DNA of 64,000 nucleotides from JAHEDT01 sp963825615 (GTDB lineage Bacteria; Desulfobacterota; Desulfuromonadia; Desulfuromonadales; BM103), in NCBI GenBank assembly GCA_963825615.1, contig CAWGTV010000001.1, forward strand, positions 558,001 through 622,000, read 5' to 3'. Made by a program: the position numbers and the translations under genes. This document shows positions 1 through 7,777 of this stretch, piece after piece. The notes below the pieces were generated by a model. It searched no databases, was not told where the DNA came from, and was given only the letters and a program-made list of their open reading frames with translations. Position 1 is the stretch's first letter. Each line of letters begins with the position of its first letter.

Positions 1-565
1 CATCTATCTCCTCTTTATCAAGGGGAAGGGGGATGTCATCTTCTTGTTCTCCCTTGAGGCGGCTTCGACATGAAACCAGAAGATATCCCTGCGGTGCTAG
101 GAGTGAGATCATAGCATCGCGTGCTTGTAATCTGTATTTGCCTGGTAAAACTTGGATTGTGTTGCACTCATAAACCAGATCAAAACATTCTGTCCATTGA
201 GGTGGGGAATTAAAAAGATCTGCGACCAGGTAGTTGACCGTGGTGTCTGGATAACGCTTTTTACAAAGTCGGATCGCTTCAGGAGCAATATCAAAAGCTG
301 TCACCTCATATCCTGCTTCACACAGAGCTTCAGCATCATCACCAACCCCACAGCCAATAACGATAGCCTTGCGTCCAGCATGCTTAAAAGAACGGCTTTC
401 CAACCATTTTAAGAGGTAAGGGTTCGGCTCAAGGTCTGCCCAGAAAACCGCGGTATGATCTCCCTGAGCATCAGTGTAGATACGATCAAACCAGCCAGTA
501 GGATCATCCCTGTCCTGGTAAGATTTGACCATTTTTTTGTAAGCAACAGGATCAAACTCCTTCAT
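1..565 (-). CDS. class I SAM-dependent methyltransferase, partial (C-terminus beyond left edge)
   Basis: An open frame of 188 codons starts at the ATG at 563-565 and runs off the left edge. A Shine-Dalgarno-like AGAGGTG lies about ten bases upstream. The protein begins MKEFDPVAYKKMVKSY and has a clear SAM-binding motif I, VIGCGVGDDAE, near residue 70, followed by an acidic motif II region (VTAFDIAPEAI) and a DLVYECNTIQ segment near residue 135, the usual order of a Rossmann-fold class I methyltransferase. It resembles small-molecule (thiopurine/TPMT-like or YeiB-like) methyltransferases more than nucleic-acid ones, but the substrate cannot be read from sequence. The gene lies downstream of an unknown leftward gene with a possible terminator between them. 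Confidence 0.82.
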   Translation of the reverse strand, partial: MKEFDPVAYKKMVKSYQDRDDPTGWFDRIYTDAQGDHTAVFWADLEPNPYLLKWLESRSFKHAGRKAIVIGCGVGDDAEALCEAGYEVTAFDIAPEAIRLCKKRYPDTTVNYLVADLFNSPPQWTECFDLVYECNTIQVLPGKYRLQARDAMISLLAPQGYLLVSCRSRLKGEQEDDIPLPLDKEEID

Positions 566-966
566 ACATAGTCACCTCTACTTGTGTTGTACGAATTGAA
601 TCGATTATCCTAGACGCTCACGATTTTGTCAAAATTGAGCCGTTATGAACAGTATCCTTCCTGATCGGCAGATCCACTTGCCTCGTTTCGCAAATCTCCC
701 GTCAAAATAAGCTTTCATATATCCAAGGGGATTTTGACGAGACAGCAGGTGAATGCAAATCACCACCATCAGAAACGAAAGCCCCTGATCCTAAGATCGG
801 GGACTGCTCTCGTTTACCTGGACATTAAAGACCTGAGTGAAAAAGCCAAGCAAAAAACCAGGGCTGAAACCAAAAACACTTTCAACCTTTATCTGTAAGA
901 AATTGAGCGTTTGAACAGGGTGATCAAGAAAGGATGTGACTCTCTTTTTTGCATGGTTCTTCGCGG
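566..966. other. intergenic region with one hairpin
   Basis: No convincing gene. The only structure I see is a GATC-containing hairpin at 775-802. A short rightward open frame ending near 900 has no credible start or ribosome binding site. Confidence 0.5.
775..802 (-). terminator. possible terminator after the 967-1608 gene
   Basis: On the minus strand CCCCGATC-TTAG-GATCAGGGG forms a stem with a four-base loop, followed by CTTTCGTTT. The uridine run is interrupted, so termination is only plausible. It sits about 165 bases after the stop of the upstream gene. Confidence 0.4.
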
Positions 967-1608
967 TCACAAGAGGGTTTTAAGTTCGCGATTGAAGATC
1001 AAGATGAATTTCGCAATTGTTTCAACCGACGTTAATTTTTCTTTTGAGTTATCGGTTAACCAGGTAACGAAGTCTTCATTGATAGAAGTGACGATCTTCT
1101 CTGTATCATAGTCCGTAAGGTGTTCGAGTACATACTTGGCAGTGGTGTTGATGCCCAGGGCTAGCCGGGTTTCCAGGAAGGTTCTGAAAATTAATCGCCC
1201 GATCGGGGAGCGATAGTATGTGGCGAGGGGGTCTGTGACCGTCCCACAGTTGCGGCAGACAATATCGAAGTATTGTTCGAACTGGGCCGAATCGATCGAT
1301 ACTTTGTTGTCATTTTTATTTGTGCTCGCAGGCTGCAGTGCTGAAGGGATCGGCAGCCCATGTTCTTTCAGCAGTTGAATAACAGCCTCGGGGTAGATAA
1401 ATGTCCCTGTGAGGAACGGCTCTGATTCGCCACGATGATCCATAATATGAACAACCAAGGTGTGAAACATTTGCTCGAGGCTATCGTTTCGTTCGATGGC
1501 TGGTAAGGCGAATTTACGCAACGCGACTGAGAGGTTCTTCGGCAACCCGTAATACTTATCATGGCGGAGCACTGCCAAAAGGTCTGTCGTAAAGAAGAGA
1601 TCTTTCAT
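967..1608 (-). CDS. hypothetical protein, 213 aa
   Basis: I do not recognise this protein. The ATG at 1608 is preferred because GGAAG lies just upstream; a TTG four codons earlier is an alternative. The product begins MKDLFFTTDLLAVLRHDKYY and is soluble-looking, with no signal peptide or membrane segment. Two cysteines near residue 125 (IVCRNCGTV) could form half of a metal site. The C-terminal third is rich in Thr, Lys and Glu and probably helical. Base composition is somewhat more AT-rich than the nif genes. It is transcribed away from the neighbouring radical SAM gene. Confidence 0.6.
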   Translation of the reverse strand: MKDLFFTTDLLAVLRHDKYYGLPKNLSVALRKFALPAIERNDSLEQMFHTLVVHIMDHRGESEPFLTGTFIYPEAVIQLLKEHGLPIPSALQPASTNKNDNKVSIDSAQFEQYFDIVCRNCGTVTDPLATYYRSPIGRLIFRTFLETRLALGINTTAKYVLEHLTDYDTEKIVTSINEDFVTWLTDNSKEKLTSVETIAKFILIFNRELKTLL

Positions 1609-1677
1609 TTCGGCTTCCAAAAAAAGGGGTACGTGATTGTACCACCTTGTTGAGGTCTTTAAAAGGAGAGGACACCA

Positions 1678-1701
1678 GTGAAGCTATTCTGCCGCCCCTA
1701 A
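1678..1701 (+). CDS. possible 7-codon leader ORF upstream of the radical SAM gene
   Basis: A GTG with a strong, well-spaced Shine-Dalgarno (AAAGGAGAG at 1661-1669) opens a frame of only seven codons (MKLFCRP) ending in TAA. The downstream radical SAM start at 1746 has no comparable ribosome binding site. This may be a leader peptide or chance. Confidence 0.25.
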   Translation: MKLFCRP

Positions 1702-1745
1702 CAATTTCCCTTTATATCCCGCCTGCCCTTGGTTATCCTTGCGGC

Positions 1746-3473
1746 ATGCGCACCCTTCTGACCACCCTGCACAGCAAGTTCATCCACAACAGCCTGGCGC
1801 TTCCCTGCCTGGCCACTTACTGCGGCAGTGATTGCGGCGAGGTACTGATTCGTGAGTTCACCGTGCATGAACCGCGCGAATCGATCCTTGCCATGCTGCT
1901 CGCTGAAGAGCCCGACGTCGTCGCCCTCTCGGTCTATCTGTGGAACCGGCGGGAGACCCTCGACCTGGTCGATGCCCTGGCCGTCGCCCGGCCCGGATTG
2001 CGCATCGTGCTAGGCGGACCGGAAGTTTCCTTTGACGACCAGCAGGTGTTCGACCAGCATCCCGGGCTGACCGCGCTGATCCGCGGTGAAGGGGAAGAGC
2101 CGTTGCGTGCCCTGCTGCAGGCCTGGCGTGAAGCCCGGCCGCCGGGCATGATCGAACGCACAGTTCTGCGTCAGGATCAGGTGCTTGTCAGCGGCCCGGA
2201 CACCCCGCCGATGACTGATCTGGACCGCATCCCCTCGCCTTTTGCACTGGGCCAGGCCGATCTCGAACGCGGCTTCGTCTACCTAGAGACCAGCCGTGGC
2301 TGCCCGTTCCGCTGTAGCTTCTGCCTCAGCGCCCGCGACAGCCAGGTGCGCTCCTTCTCGATGGAGCGCATCCGCAGCGACCTGCTCTTACTAATGCACA
2401 GCAGGGTCGCCAAGGTCAAACTGGTCGACCGCACTTTCAACTACGACGCCAGTCGGGCCAGGGAGATCTTCAGCTTCATCCTTGCGCACAACCAGGGGAC
2501 TCATTTCCATTTCGAGATTGCCGCGCACCTGCTCGACGAAGCGACCCTGGAGCTGCTCGAGCAGGTGCCGGCAGAGACCTTCCAGTTTGAAATCGGCGTG
2601 CAGTCCACCCTGGAAAGCACCCTTGATGCCATCGACCGCAGGGTCAACCTCGCCAGGCTCGAGGAGAACGTGCGGCGCCTGCGCCAAAGCGGGCGCATCC
2701 ATCTGCACCTCGACCTAGTGGCCGGCTTGCCGGGTGACAGTTATGAGGGGTTCCTCGCCTCGATCGACCGGGTCATTGCTCTTGAGCCCCATCATCTACA
2801 GATCGAGCCTGTTAAGCTGCTCCCCGGGTCGCCGTTGCGCGACCAGGCGGCGGGCTTGCAGATCCGTTTTGACCCGAACCCGCCCTACACGATCCTAACC
2901 AGCCGGGACCTGACCTTTGCCGAACTGCAGCAACTCCAGGAAATCGGCCGATTGATCGACCTGACCTACAACAGCGGCTGTTTCCCAACCTTCCTGCAGG
3001 AATTGAGCGCCACTACCGGTTCATTTGCCTCAGGGATCGAGTGGCTGGCCGGCGCATGGCGCCGACGGCGCCTGTTCCGCTTTCCGCTGAACCGCCAGGC
3101 GATTTTTAAAAATTTATTCGAGATTGTCCAAGAACGTGATCAGTGCGCATCCCGTACACGTCTGGTGGAAAGCATCGCTTACGATTATGCCCGCTGCGAA
3201 CGCGTCGTCACCAACCGCATTCCACCCTTCTTCGAGACCGGGCTAACCTCAGGAGAGCAAGAGTGGGTCAAGCGGTTACTCGAGGAGAAGACGGAGAAGA
3301 TCAGGGGACAGGGGATCAAGCTGCAGTACTTCGCAGCCATTTTCACAACCAGAGCCGCCGTGGAAGAACGGACCGTCCACCTCTTTTGCTACCTCACGGC
3401 AACGGGACAGAAGATGCAGATCGAGGAATACCTGCACCACTCAGAAACAACGCCATCTGTGCATCAGCAATAA
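1746..3473 (+). CDS. B12-binding-domain radical SAM protein (DUF4080-type C-terminus)
   Basis: A 575-aa protein with an N-terminal cobalamin-binding Rossmann domain (residues about 1-140; note IVLGGPEVSFDD) and a radical SAM domain from about 175 carrying the cluster motif SRGCPFRCSFC (CxxxCxxC). The remainder has the TIM-barrel features LETSRGC, FEIGVQS and DLVAGLPGD. The C-terminal region after residue 400 matches what I know of DUF4080-containing family members. These enzymes are predicted methyltransferases or radical rearrangement enzymes; the substrate is unknown. I chose ATG 1746 because the family starts MRTLLTTLHSKFIHNSL; the frame is open about 100 bases further upstream, but that sequence is not family-like. 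It converges on the DUF6178 gene. Confidence 0.85.
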   Translation: MRTLLTTLHSKFIHNSLALPCLATYCGSDCGEVLIREFTVHEPRESILAMLLAEEPDVVALSVYLWNRRETLDLVDALAVARPGLRIVLGGPEVSFDDQQVFDQHPGLTALIRGEGEEPLRALLQAWREARPPGMIERTVLRQDQVLVSGPDTPPMTDLDRIPSPFALGQADLERGFVYLETSRGCPFRCSFCLSARDSQVRSFSMERIRSDLLLLMHSRVAKVKLVDRTFNYDASRAREIFSFILAHNQGTHFHFEIAAHLLDEATLELLEQVPAETFQFEIGVQSTLESTLDAIDRRVNLARLEENVRRLRQSGRIHLHLDLVAGLPGDSYEGFLASIDRVIALEPHHLQIEPVKLLPGSPLRDQAAGLQIRFDPNPPYTILTSRDLTFAELQQLQEIGRLIDLTYNSGCFPTFLQELSATTGSFASGIEWLAGAWRRRRLFRFPLNRQAIFKNLFEIVQERDQCASRTRLVESIAYDYARCERVVTNRIPPFFETGLTSGEQEWVKRLLEEKTEKIRGQGIKLQYFAAIFTTRAAVEERTVHLFCYLTATGQKMQIEEYLHHSETTPSVHQQ

Positions 3474-3519
3474 TCTTATTAAATGCTGGGCTGAGTCTAT
3501 GGAGAGGCGCAGGCAGACC

Positions 3520-5181
3520 TCAGGCTGTCGCCACGCGCATGATCAGTCCACCGACGAAGCGTGGATCGATCTCCTCGAAATCGACCGAGCAGAACTCTTC
3601 CTCCCAGATATCCAGGCAATACTCGGCAAAATCACCCCCACCCGGCAACAGCGCTTCAAGCCACTTGACCGTCTCCTCGCGCAGGCGCGGTTGCAGCTCC
3701 CCCGCCTGTGAGACCATGCCGTGCAGCCCTGCCAGCTCTTCCTCGGCAATCGGCAGCGGTGCGAAATCGCGCCCCAGCAGCTTGTTGGCCAGGGAGGTCA
3801 GGAAGAATTCCACCAGGGTGACGTCCTCGGCGCTGTCGGGCTGACAGCCGGCAAGATCAAGCTCTGCCGGTTCCGGCATGGAGAAATGCAGGGCGTCCTC
3901 GAACAGGTGGCACTGCAGTTCGATCCTGGCCAGCCATTGCTCTGTGGCGCGTACCTCGCCGAGAGAAGCGAACAGGCGACTGCCACCCTTGGTGGGGTCG
4001 GCGATGCTTTCGAGAAAGGATGGCGGTTGCTGCGCAAGAGCGGCGAGACAGCCCCTGGCTTTGGCGTCGAGGTAAGGGGCGACGCTCGACTTGCCCAGAG
4101 CAGCAGCCCGGCGCTGCAGTTTCAGGGTCAGGCTGAAGCCAAGGCGGAACAAGTCTTCGCTGTAGCAGCCGGTCAGGCATGACCTGGCCGCCGCAACATC
4201 CTGGCCTGCCAGCCATTCCAGCGCCAGGTTGAGATAGGCATCGACTTTATTGAGCACGCCAGCGACCTCTTCGAGATCGCCCATGGCGATGCGATCGGCC
4301 ATGATCACCTTGTTGACCACGTTGGCCATCTCCCAGGCAAGATTTTCGTCGATGCCGTCAGCCAGGGCTGCGGCCAGCAGCCCCTTGGGCCGGACCAGGG
4401 TCAGGGTAAACCCGGGGGCACTGCCATCGAAGGCACCGGGGGCGAGCTTGTACGGGCGCTGCTGACGGTACTGCTCTGGGTCGAGCCAGGCATAGATCTT
4501 TTGCGCGTGGAAAGGCTCTGGGATACCCATGTCCTGCAGGCGCCCGGAACGTTGCTGGTAGACACTTTCCTCGATCAGGCCTATGGTCTCGGCGCGCACG
4601 GCCTCTAGCAGGTAGACGAAGAACTCCGGCGAATAGCTCTGCAGGACATCGAGGATTTTGTTGAACAGCTTGGCGCTGTTTTCGGAGCGATAGACAATCT
4701 CGTAACCGCCATCGCGTTTGATGGCGTCAATACGGGCGTCGCTGTTCTCATCCGCCTCCGGTCCGGAGAGGATATCCAGTTCGGCCTTGAAAAGCAGGAT
4801 CAGCTGCTCGAAGTTCATCTCGTTGAGTACGGTAAAGACGTTTTCTTCTTCACCCTGCAGCAACGCAATCAGCCAGCGATGGGTCTTGGCGGCATCAAAG
4901 TGGTCGCCATCCCAGCAGTCGAGATCGATGAAGCCACTCCACTGCTCAGGGCTGGCCAGGCTCAACAGTTCCGGAAGATGCTCGGGGCCGTGCTCCACGG
5001 CGAGCAGGTAAACCTCCTGGGTCGGCAACAGGGCCATGAGCTCGGCACCGTTTTCGGCATCGAGCAGGTACCGGGTCTTCTGCCGCGAGTCCAGGCTGCG
5101 CAGCACGTCAAGTTGAGCTGCGATGGGCAGCTCGGAAAAGTCATCCTGCGTGATTTCGGGCGGGGTCAGCTTGATGGACAT
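3520..5181 (-). CDS. DUF6178 family protein
   Basis: A 553-aa cytoplasmic protein, Leu- and acid-rich, beginning MSIKLTPPEITQDDFSELP. The start at 5181 is supported by CGGAGTG upstream; an in-frame codon five residues earlier lacks support. The sequence resembles DUF6178 proteins of Geobacter-type genomes, which have no assigned function. I see no catalytic motif, signal peptide or transmembrane segment; it is predicted mostly helical. It lies 142 bases downstream of the GNAT gene on the same strand, so read-through from the nifV operon is possible. Confidence 0.72.
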   Translation of the reverse strand: MSIKLTPPEITQDDFSELPIAAQLDVLRSLDSRQKTRYLLDAENGAELMALLPTQEVYLLAVEHGPEHLPELLSLASPEQWSGFIDLDCWDGDHFDAAKTHRWLIALLQGEEENVFTVLNEMNFEQLILLFKAELDILSGPEADENSDARIDAIKRDGGYEIVYRSENSAKLFNKILDVLQSYSPEFFVYLLEAVRAETIGLIEESVYQQRSGRLQDMGIPEPFHAQKIYAWLDPEQYRQQRPYKLAPGAFDGSAPGFTLTLVRPKGLLAAALADGIDENLAWEMANVVNKVIMADRIAMGDLEEVAGVLNKVDAYLNLALEWLAGQDVAAARSCLTGCYSEDLFRLGFSLTLKLQRRAAALGKSSVAPYLDAKARGCLAALAQQPPSFLESIADPTKGGSRLFASLGEVRATEQWLARIELQCHLFEDALHFSMPEPAELDLAGCQPDSAEDVTLVEFFLTSLANKLLGRDFAPLPIAEEELAGLHGMVSQAGELQPRLREETVKWLEALLPGGGDFAEYCLDIWEEEFCSVDFEEIDPRFVGGLIMRVATA

Positions 5182-5323
5182 GGTCACACTCCGCAAATGT
5201 TTGTGGGGTGCACACGTTAATCGATGTGTTCGTTAGGGTCAAGGGATCATAAAACCTTGCCGGCAGAAGAGCAAAGGAGTGGGCGCAGATCGGGGTCAAT
5301 CAGTGCCATGCAAGGCGGTAAGC

Positions 5324-6142
5324 TCAACCCACGCTGCCCAGGCTGGCCAGAGCGACCATCGCGTTCAGATCGACAGCAGGAGAGGGACCCTTCACCATCA
5401 ACCGGTTGCTGCCGGCAGGAGCGAATCTTGCTGCGGCCAGCAGTTGGCGCATCGGCGAGGAGGCCAAGATATCGGCAACGATCTCGACTGAGGGGTCAGC
5501 TGCAGCCAAGACCTGCTGCAGTAACCGGCGGTTGGCACGCGGGCAGAGGCTGCGGGAATACCAAGGGCCGAGAATCTGCACGTCTTGACCCTTCTGCAAC
5601 AGCGCAAGCGCATCGTCGCACGCGAACACCTGGCCACTCTCCAGAAGATGGTCCAGTAATGCGTCACGATCCTCGCTCCAGGCGGATCGATCACACTCGC
5701 GCAAGGCTTGCCGTGCAAGAAGCTGTTCCTCCACGCGCTGTTCGGAACCCTTGCGCGGCGGGCAGACCCAACGCTCGACCTCATTAACCACGAAGAAGCC
5801 GGACTTTTCATAGATGGGTTGGCCCAGCTCCGATGCCGTCAACCAGCAAGTTGTCATGCCACGCTCGGCCAGATCGGTCAGAGCCCGCCGAAACAGCGTG
5901 ACGCCGAAGCCACGACCGCGCAAAGCCTGCGGTACAATCAGGTTGCCGATCCAGCCGCTCTGCTCATGGGCTACGGCTGTGACCAGGCCGGCGAAAGCAC
6001 CGTCCATGTCTAGAACATAGGCGCATTGCGACCAAGCCCCCTGCAACAGCTGCCGTTCAACCTGCGGCACCCGCCACCCCTCGGCAGCCGCCAAGCGATA
6101 GAATGCTTGCCAATCTGATGGCAGCGGCGTCCGGATCACCAT
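5324..6142 (-). CDS. GNAT-family N-acetyltransferase coupled to nifV
   Basis: A 272-aa protein with a GNAT domain in its N-terminal half: the acetyl-CoA pyrophosphate-binding signature is visible as VPQALRGRGFGVTLFRRAL near residues 70-88, followed by YEKSGFFVVNEVERW, the typical C-terminal GNAT beta-strand. Residues 150-272 form a second, less conserved region that may be another GNAT-like fold. Its ATG shares one base with the nifV stop (TAATG), so the two are almost certainly co-translated. A role in nitrogen fixation or homocitrate metabolism is inferred only from this coupling; the substrate is unknown. Confidence 0.8.
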   Translation of the reverse strand: MVIRTPLPSDWQAFYRLAAAEGWRVPQVERQLLQGAWSQCAYVLDMDGAFAGLVTAVAHEQSGWIGNLIVPQALRGRGFGVTLFRRALTDLAERGMTTCWLTASELGQPIYEKSGFFVVNEVERWVCPPRKGSEQRVEEQLLARQALRECDRSAWSEDRDALLDHLLESGQVFACDDALALLQKGQDVQILGPWYSRSLCPRANRRLLQQVLAAADPSVEIVADILASSPMRQLLAAARFAPAGSNRLMVKGPSPAVDLNAMVALASLGSVG

Positions 6143-7281
6143 TATGCCACTTTCTGTCGGTCATGATAGAGGCTGAGCAGTTCTATGTCGGAGAGTGGCC
6201 GCTTGCAGCGCTGGGCAGCACAACGCACCTGTTCAAGGAGGGCATCGAGTTCTCTTCGGCCAAGCTCCAGGCCCAGCTGACCAAGGCGCGCATGCAGGCC
6301 ATGTCTGCCAGAATGCTTGCCGATTACCATATGCCGTGACAAGCCAACCTCGGCCGGGTCATAGCCTTCGTAGTTGCCCGCGAACTTGAGGATCCCGTCG
6401 GCGTGCAGGCCCGACTCGTGGGAGAAGACCTTCTCGCCGACCACGGCTTTCCATTCCGGCACCGGCCGACAGCTGGCCTGCCCGACCATTTTAGACAGCT
6501 CGACGAAGCGACTGGTGTCAATCTGCAGGTCGATGCCGCAGGCGTGCCTGAGGGCCATGACGACCTCTTCGAGGGCAGCGTTGCCGGCCCGCTCGCCGAG
6601 CCCGTTGACCGTCGTATTGACAAATTTCGCGCCAGCGCGGATGCCGGCGATAGCATTGGCCGTAGCCATGCCGAGATCGTTGTGGGTATGGACTTCCAGA
6701 TCCAATGCGACCCGGTCGGCCAGGTAACGGACCTTGTCGTAAGTCGTGAAGGGGTCAAGGATCCCGAGCGTGTCGCAGAACCGGAAGCGATCGGCGCCCA
6801 GGCTGCGGGCGGTTTCCATCAGGTCAACGAGGAAACCGAGATCGGCGCGGCTGGCATCCTCGCCGCCGACAGAGACGTAAAGGTCATGCTCCTTGGCGAA
6901 GCCGAGCGCCGTTTTGAGCTGTTCCTTGACCCAGGCACGGCTTTTGCGCAGCTTGCGTTCGATATGGATGTCGGAAACCGACAGGGAGATATCGACCGCC
7001 TTGACGCCGCTGTCGATGGACGCCTGTATATCGGCAATCACGGCGCGATTCCAGGTGATCAGCCGAGCATTCAGCCCCAAATCGACCAGCGCCTTGACCG
7101 AGGCCTGCTCCTCCCGGCCCATGGCCGGGATGCCGCACTCCAACTCACCGACACCGATCGCGTCGAGTAAGGAGGCAATGTGCTTCTTTTCGTCGAGGCT
7201 GAAGACAACGCCGGCAGTCTGTTCGCCGTCGCGCAAAGTGGTGTCGTCGATGATGATCTCTGGTTTGCCTGATCCAGTCAT
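6142..7281 (-). CDS. nifV: homocitrate synthase NifV
   Basis: NifV condenses acetyl-CoA with 2-oxoglutarate to make R-homocitrate, the organic ligand of FeMo-co. The 379-aa product is of normal length and has the DRE-TIM metallolyase signatures DTTLRDGEQTAGV near residue 12 and the metal-binding EVHTHNDLGMATANA near residue 200. It lacks the long C-terminal LeuA regulatory domain, which separates it from isopropylmalate synthase. The start at 7281 has GAGGTG upstream. It is transcribed leftward from its own sigma-54 promoter and antitermination leader, divergently from nifEN, and is followed by the coupled GNAT gene. Confidence 0.94.
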   Translation of the reverse strand: MTGSGKPEIIIDDTTLRDGEQTAGVVFSLDEKKHIASLLDAIGVGELECGIPAMGREEQASVKALVDLGLNARLITWNRAVIADIQASIDSGVKAVDISLSVSDIHIERKLRKSRAWVKEQLKTALGFAKEHDLYVSVGGEDASRADLGFLVDLMETARSLGADRFRFCDTLGILDPFTTYDKVRYLADRVALDLEVHTHNDLGMATANAIAGIRAGAKFVNTTVNGLGERAGNAALEEVVMALRHACGIDLQIDTSRFVELSKMVGQASCRPVPEWKAVVGEKVFSHESGLHADGILKFAGNYEGYDPAEVGLSRHMVIGKHSGRHGLHARLGQLGLELGRRELDALLEQVRCAAQRCKRPLSDIELLSLYHDRQKVA

Positions 7282-7298
7282 GATGCACCTCGTTTAGA

Positions 7299-7335
7299 CA
7301 AAAAAGCCCTGAACCTTTTAGAAGGTTCAGGGCTT
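7299..7335 (-). terminator. leader terminator of nifV
   Basis: A perfect 14-bp stem with a four-base loop (arms 7304-7317 and 7322-7335) is followed on the minus strand by GCTTTTTTGTC. It lies between the nifV promoter and the nifV start, so it must be conditional (attenuator), not a gene-end terminator. Confidence 0.85.
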
Positions 7336-7364
7336 CGTTGCCAGGGGACCGGCGACCTTGCCGG
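7331..7364 (-). promoter_or_regulatory. ANTAR-type two-hairpin antiterminator in the nifV leader
   Basis: Hairpin 1 (7349-7364) is CCGGC-AAGGTC-GCCGG; hairpin 2 (7331-7342) is GGC-AACGAA-GCC. Both loops are six bases with A at position 1 and G at position 4, the ANTAR recognition pattern. Hairpin 2 shares its 3' arm with the terminator, so the two structures exclude each other. Confidence 0.75.
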
Positions 7365-7385
7365 GGATATAATCTCCTTAGAAGG

Positions 7386-7406
7386 GATAGCAAGGACCAT
7401 GCCCGC
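7386..7406 (-). promoter_or_regulatory. sigma-54 promoter of nifV
   Basis: The minus strand reads GGCATGGTCCTTGCT, a GG-N10-GC match with TTGC at -12 (GG at 7403-7402, GC at 7391-7390). Transcription would start near 7378, giving a leader of roughly 100 nt. Confidence 0.8.
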
Positions 7407-7644
7407 ATCAAAGAGGTCCTTCGTAACCGGCATAAAAAACCTGATTAAAAGCGGAGAAACTGAAAGAGAAGAAGAGTTTGTTCCATTGTTGATTGATTCT
7501 CATCACTACACGTCTGTTAAATTTCTTCTCTGCGGCTGACACAATGCACAAAATTAAGGCAACACCGCTGGCCAGTGTCTGCTTCTCGGGCGAAAAATCA
7601 TGATGTGTTTGCTGCAAAGGGCTGAATGCTAGGGCGGTCAACAT

Positions 7645-7664
7645 CATGGCAAGACTCTTGCTAT
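7645..7664 (+). promoter_or_regulatory. sigma-54 promoter of nifEN
   Basis: TGGCAAGACTCTTGCTA is a near-consensus -24/-12 element (GG 7648-7649, GC 7660-7661). The leader of about 105 nt up to nifE lacks the hexaloop hairpins and terminator seen for nifV, nifB and nifH. Confidence 0.82.
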
Positions 7665-7777
7665 ATTCAAAACACAGAACATCACCCCCTTTCCCGCCAG
7701 CGCCGCCGGAAAAGCCGGTTCCCTTCCCGAAGATGTGACGGGACTGATTTCTCATCCCTTTATGGAGTCAGCCCATC

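Noticed and set aside
7545..7561. TGCACAAAATTAAGGCA as an NtrC-type upstream activator site for nifEN
   Set aside because: Only the outer bases are symmetric; the match is too weak without footprint or comparative data.
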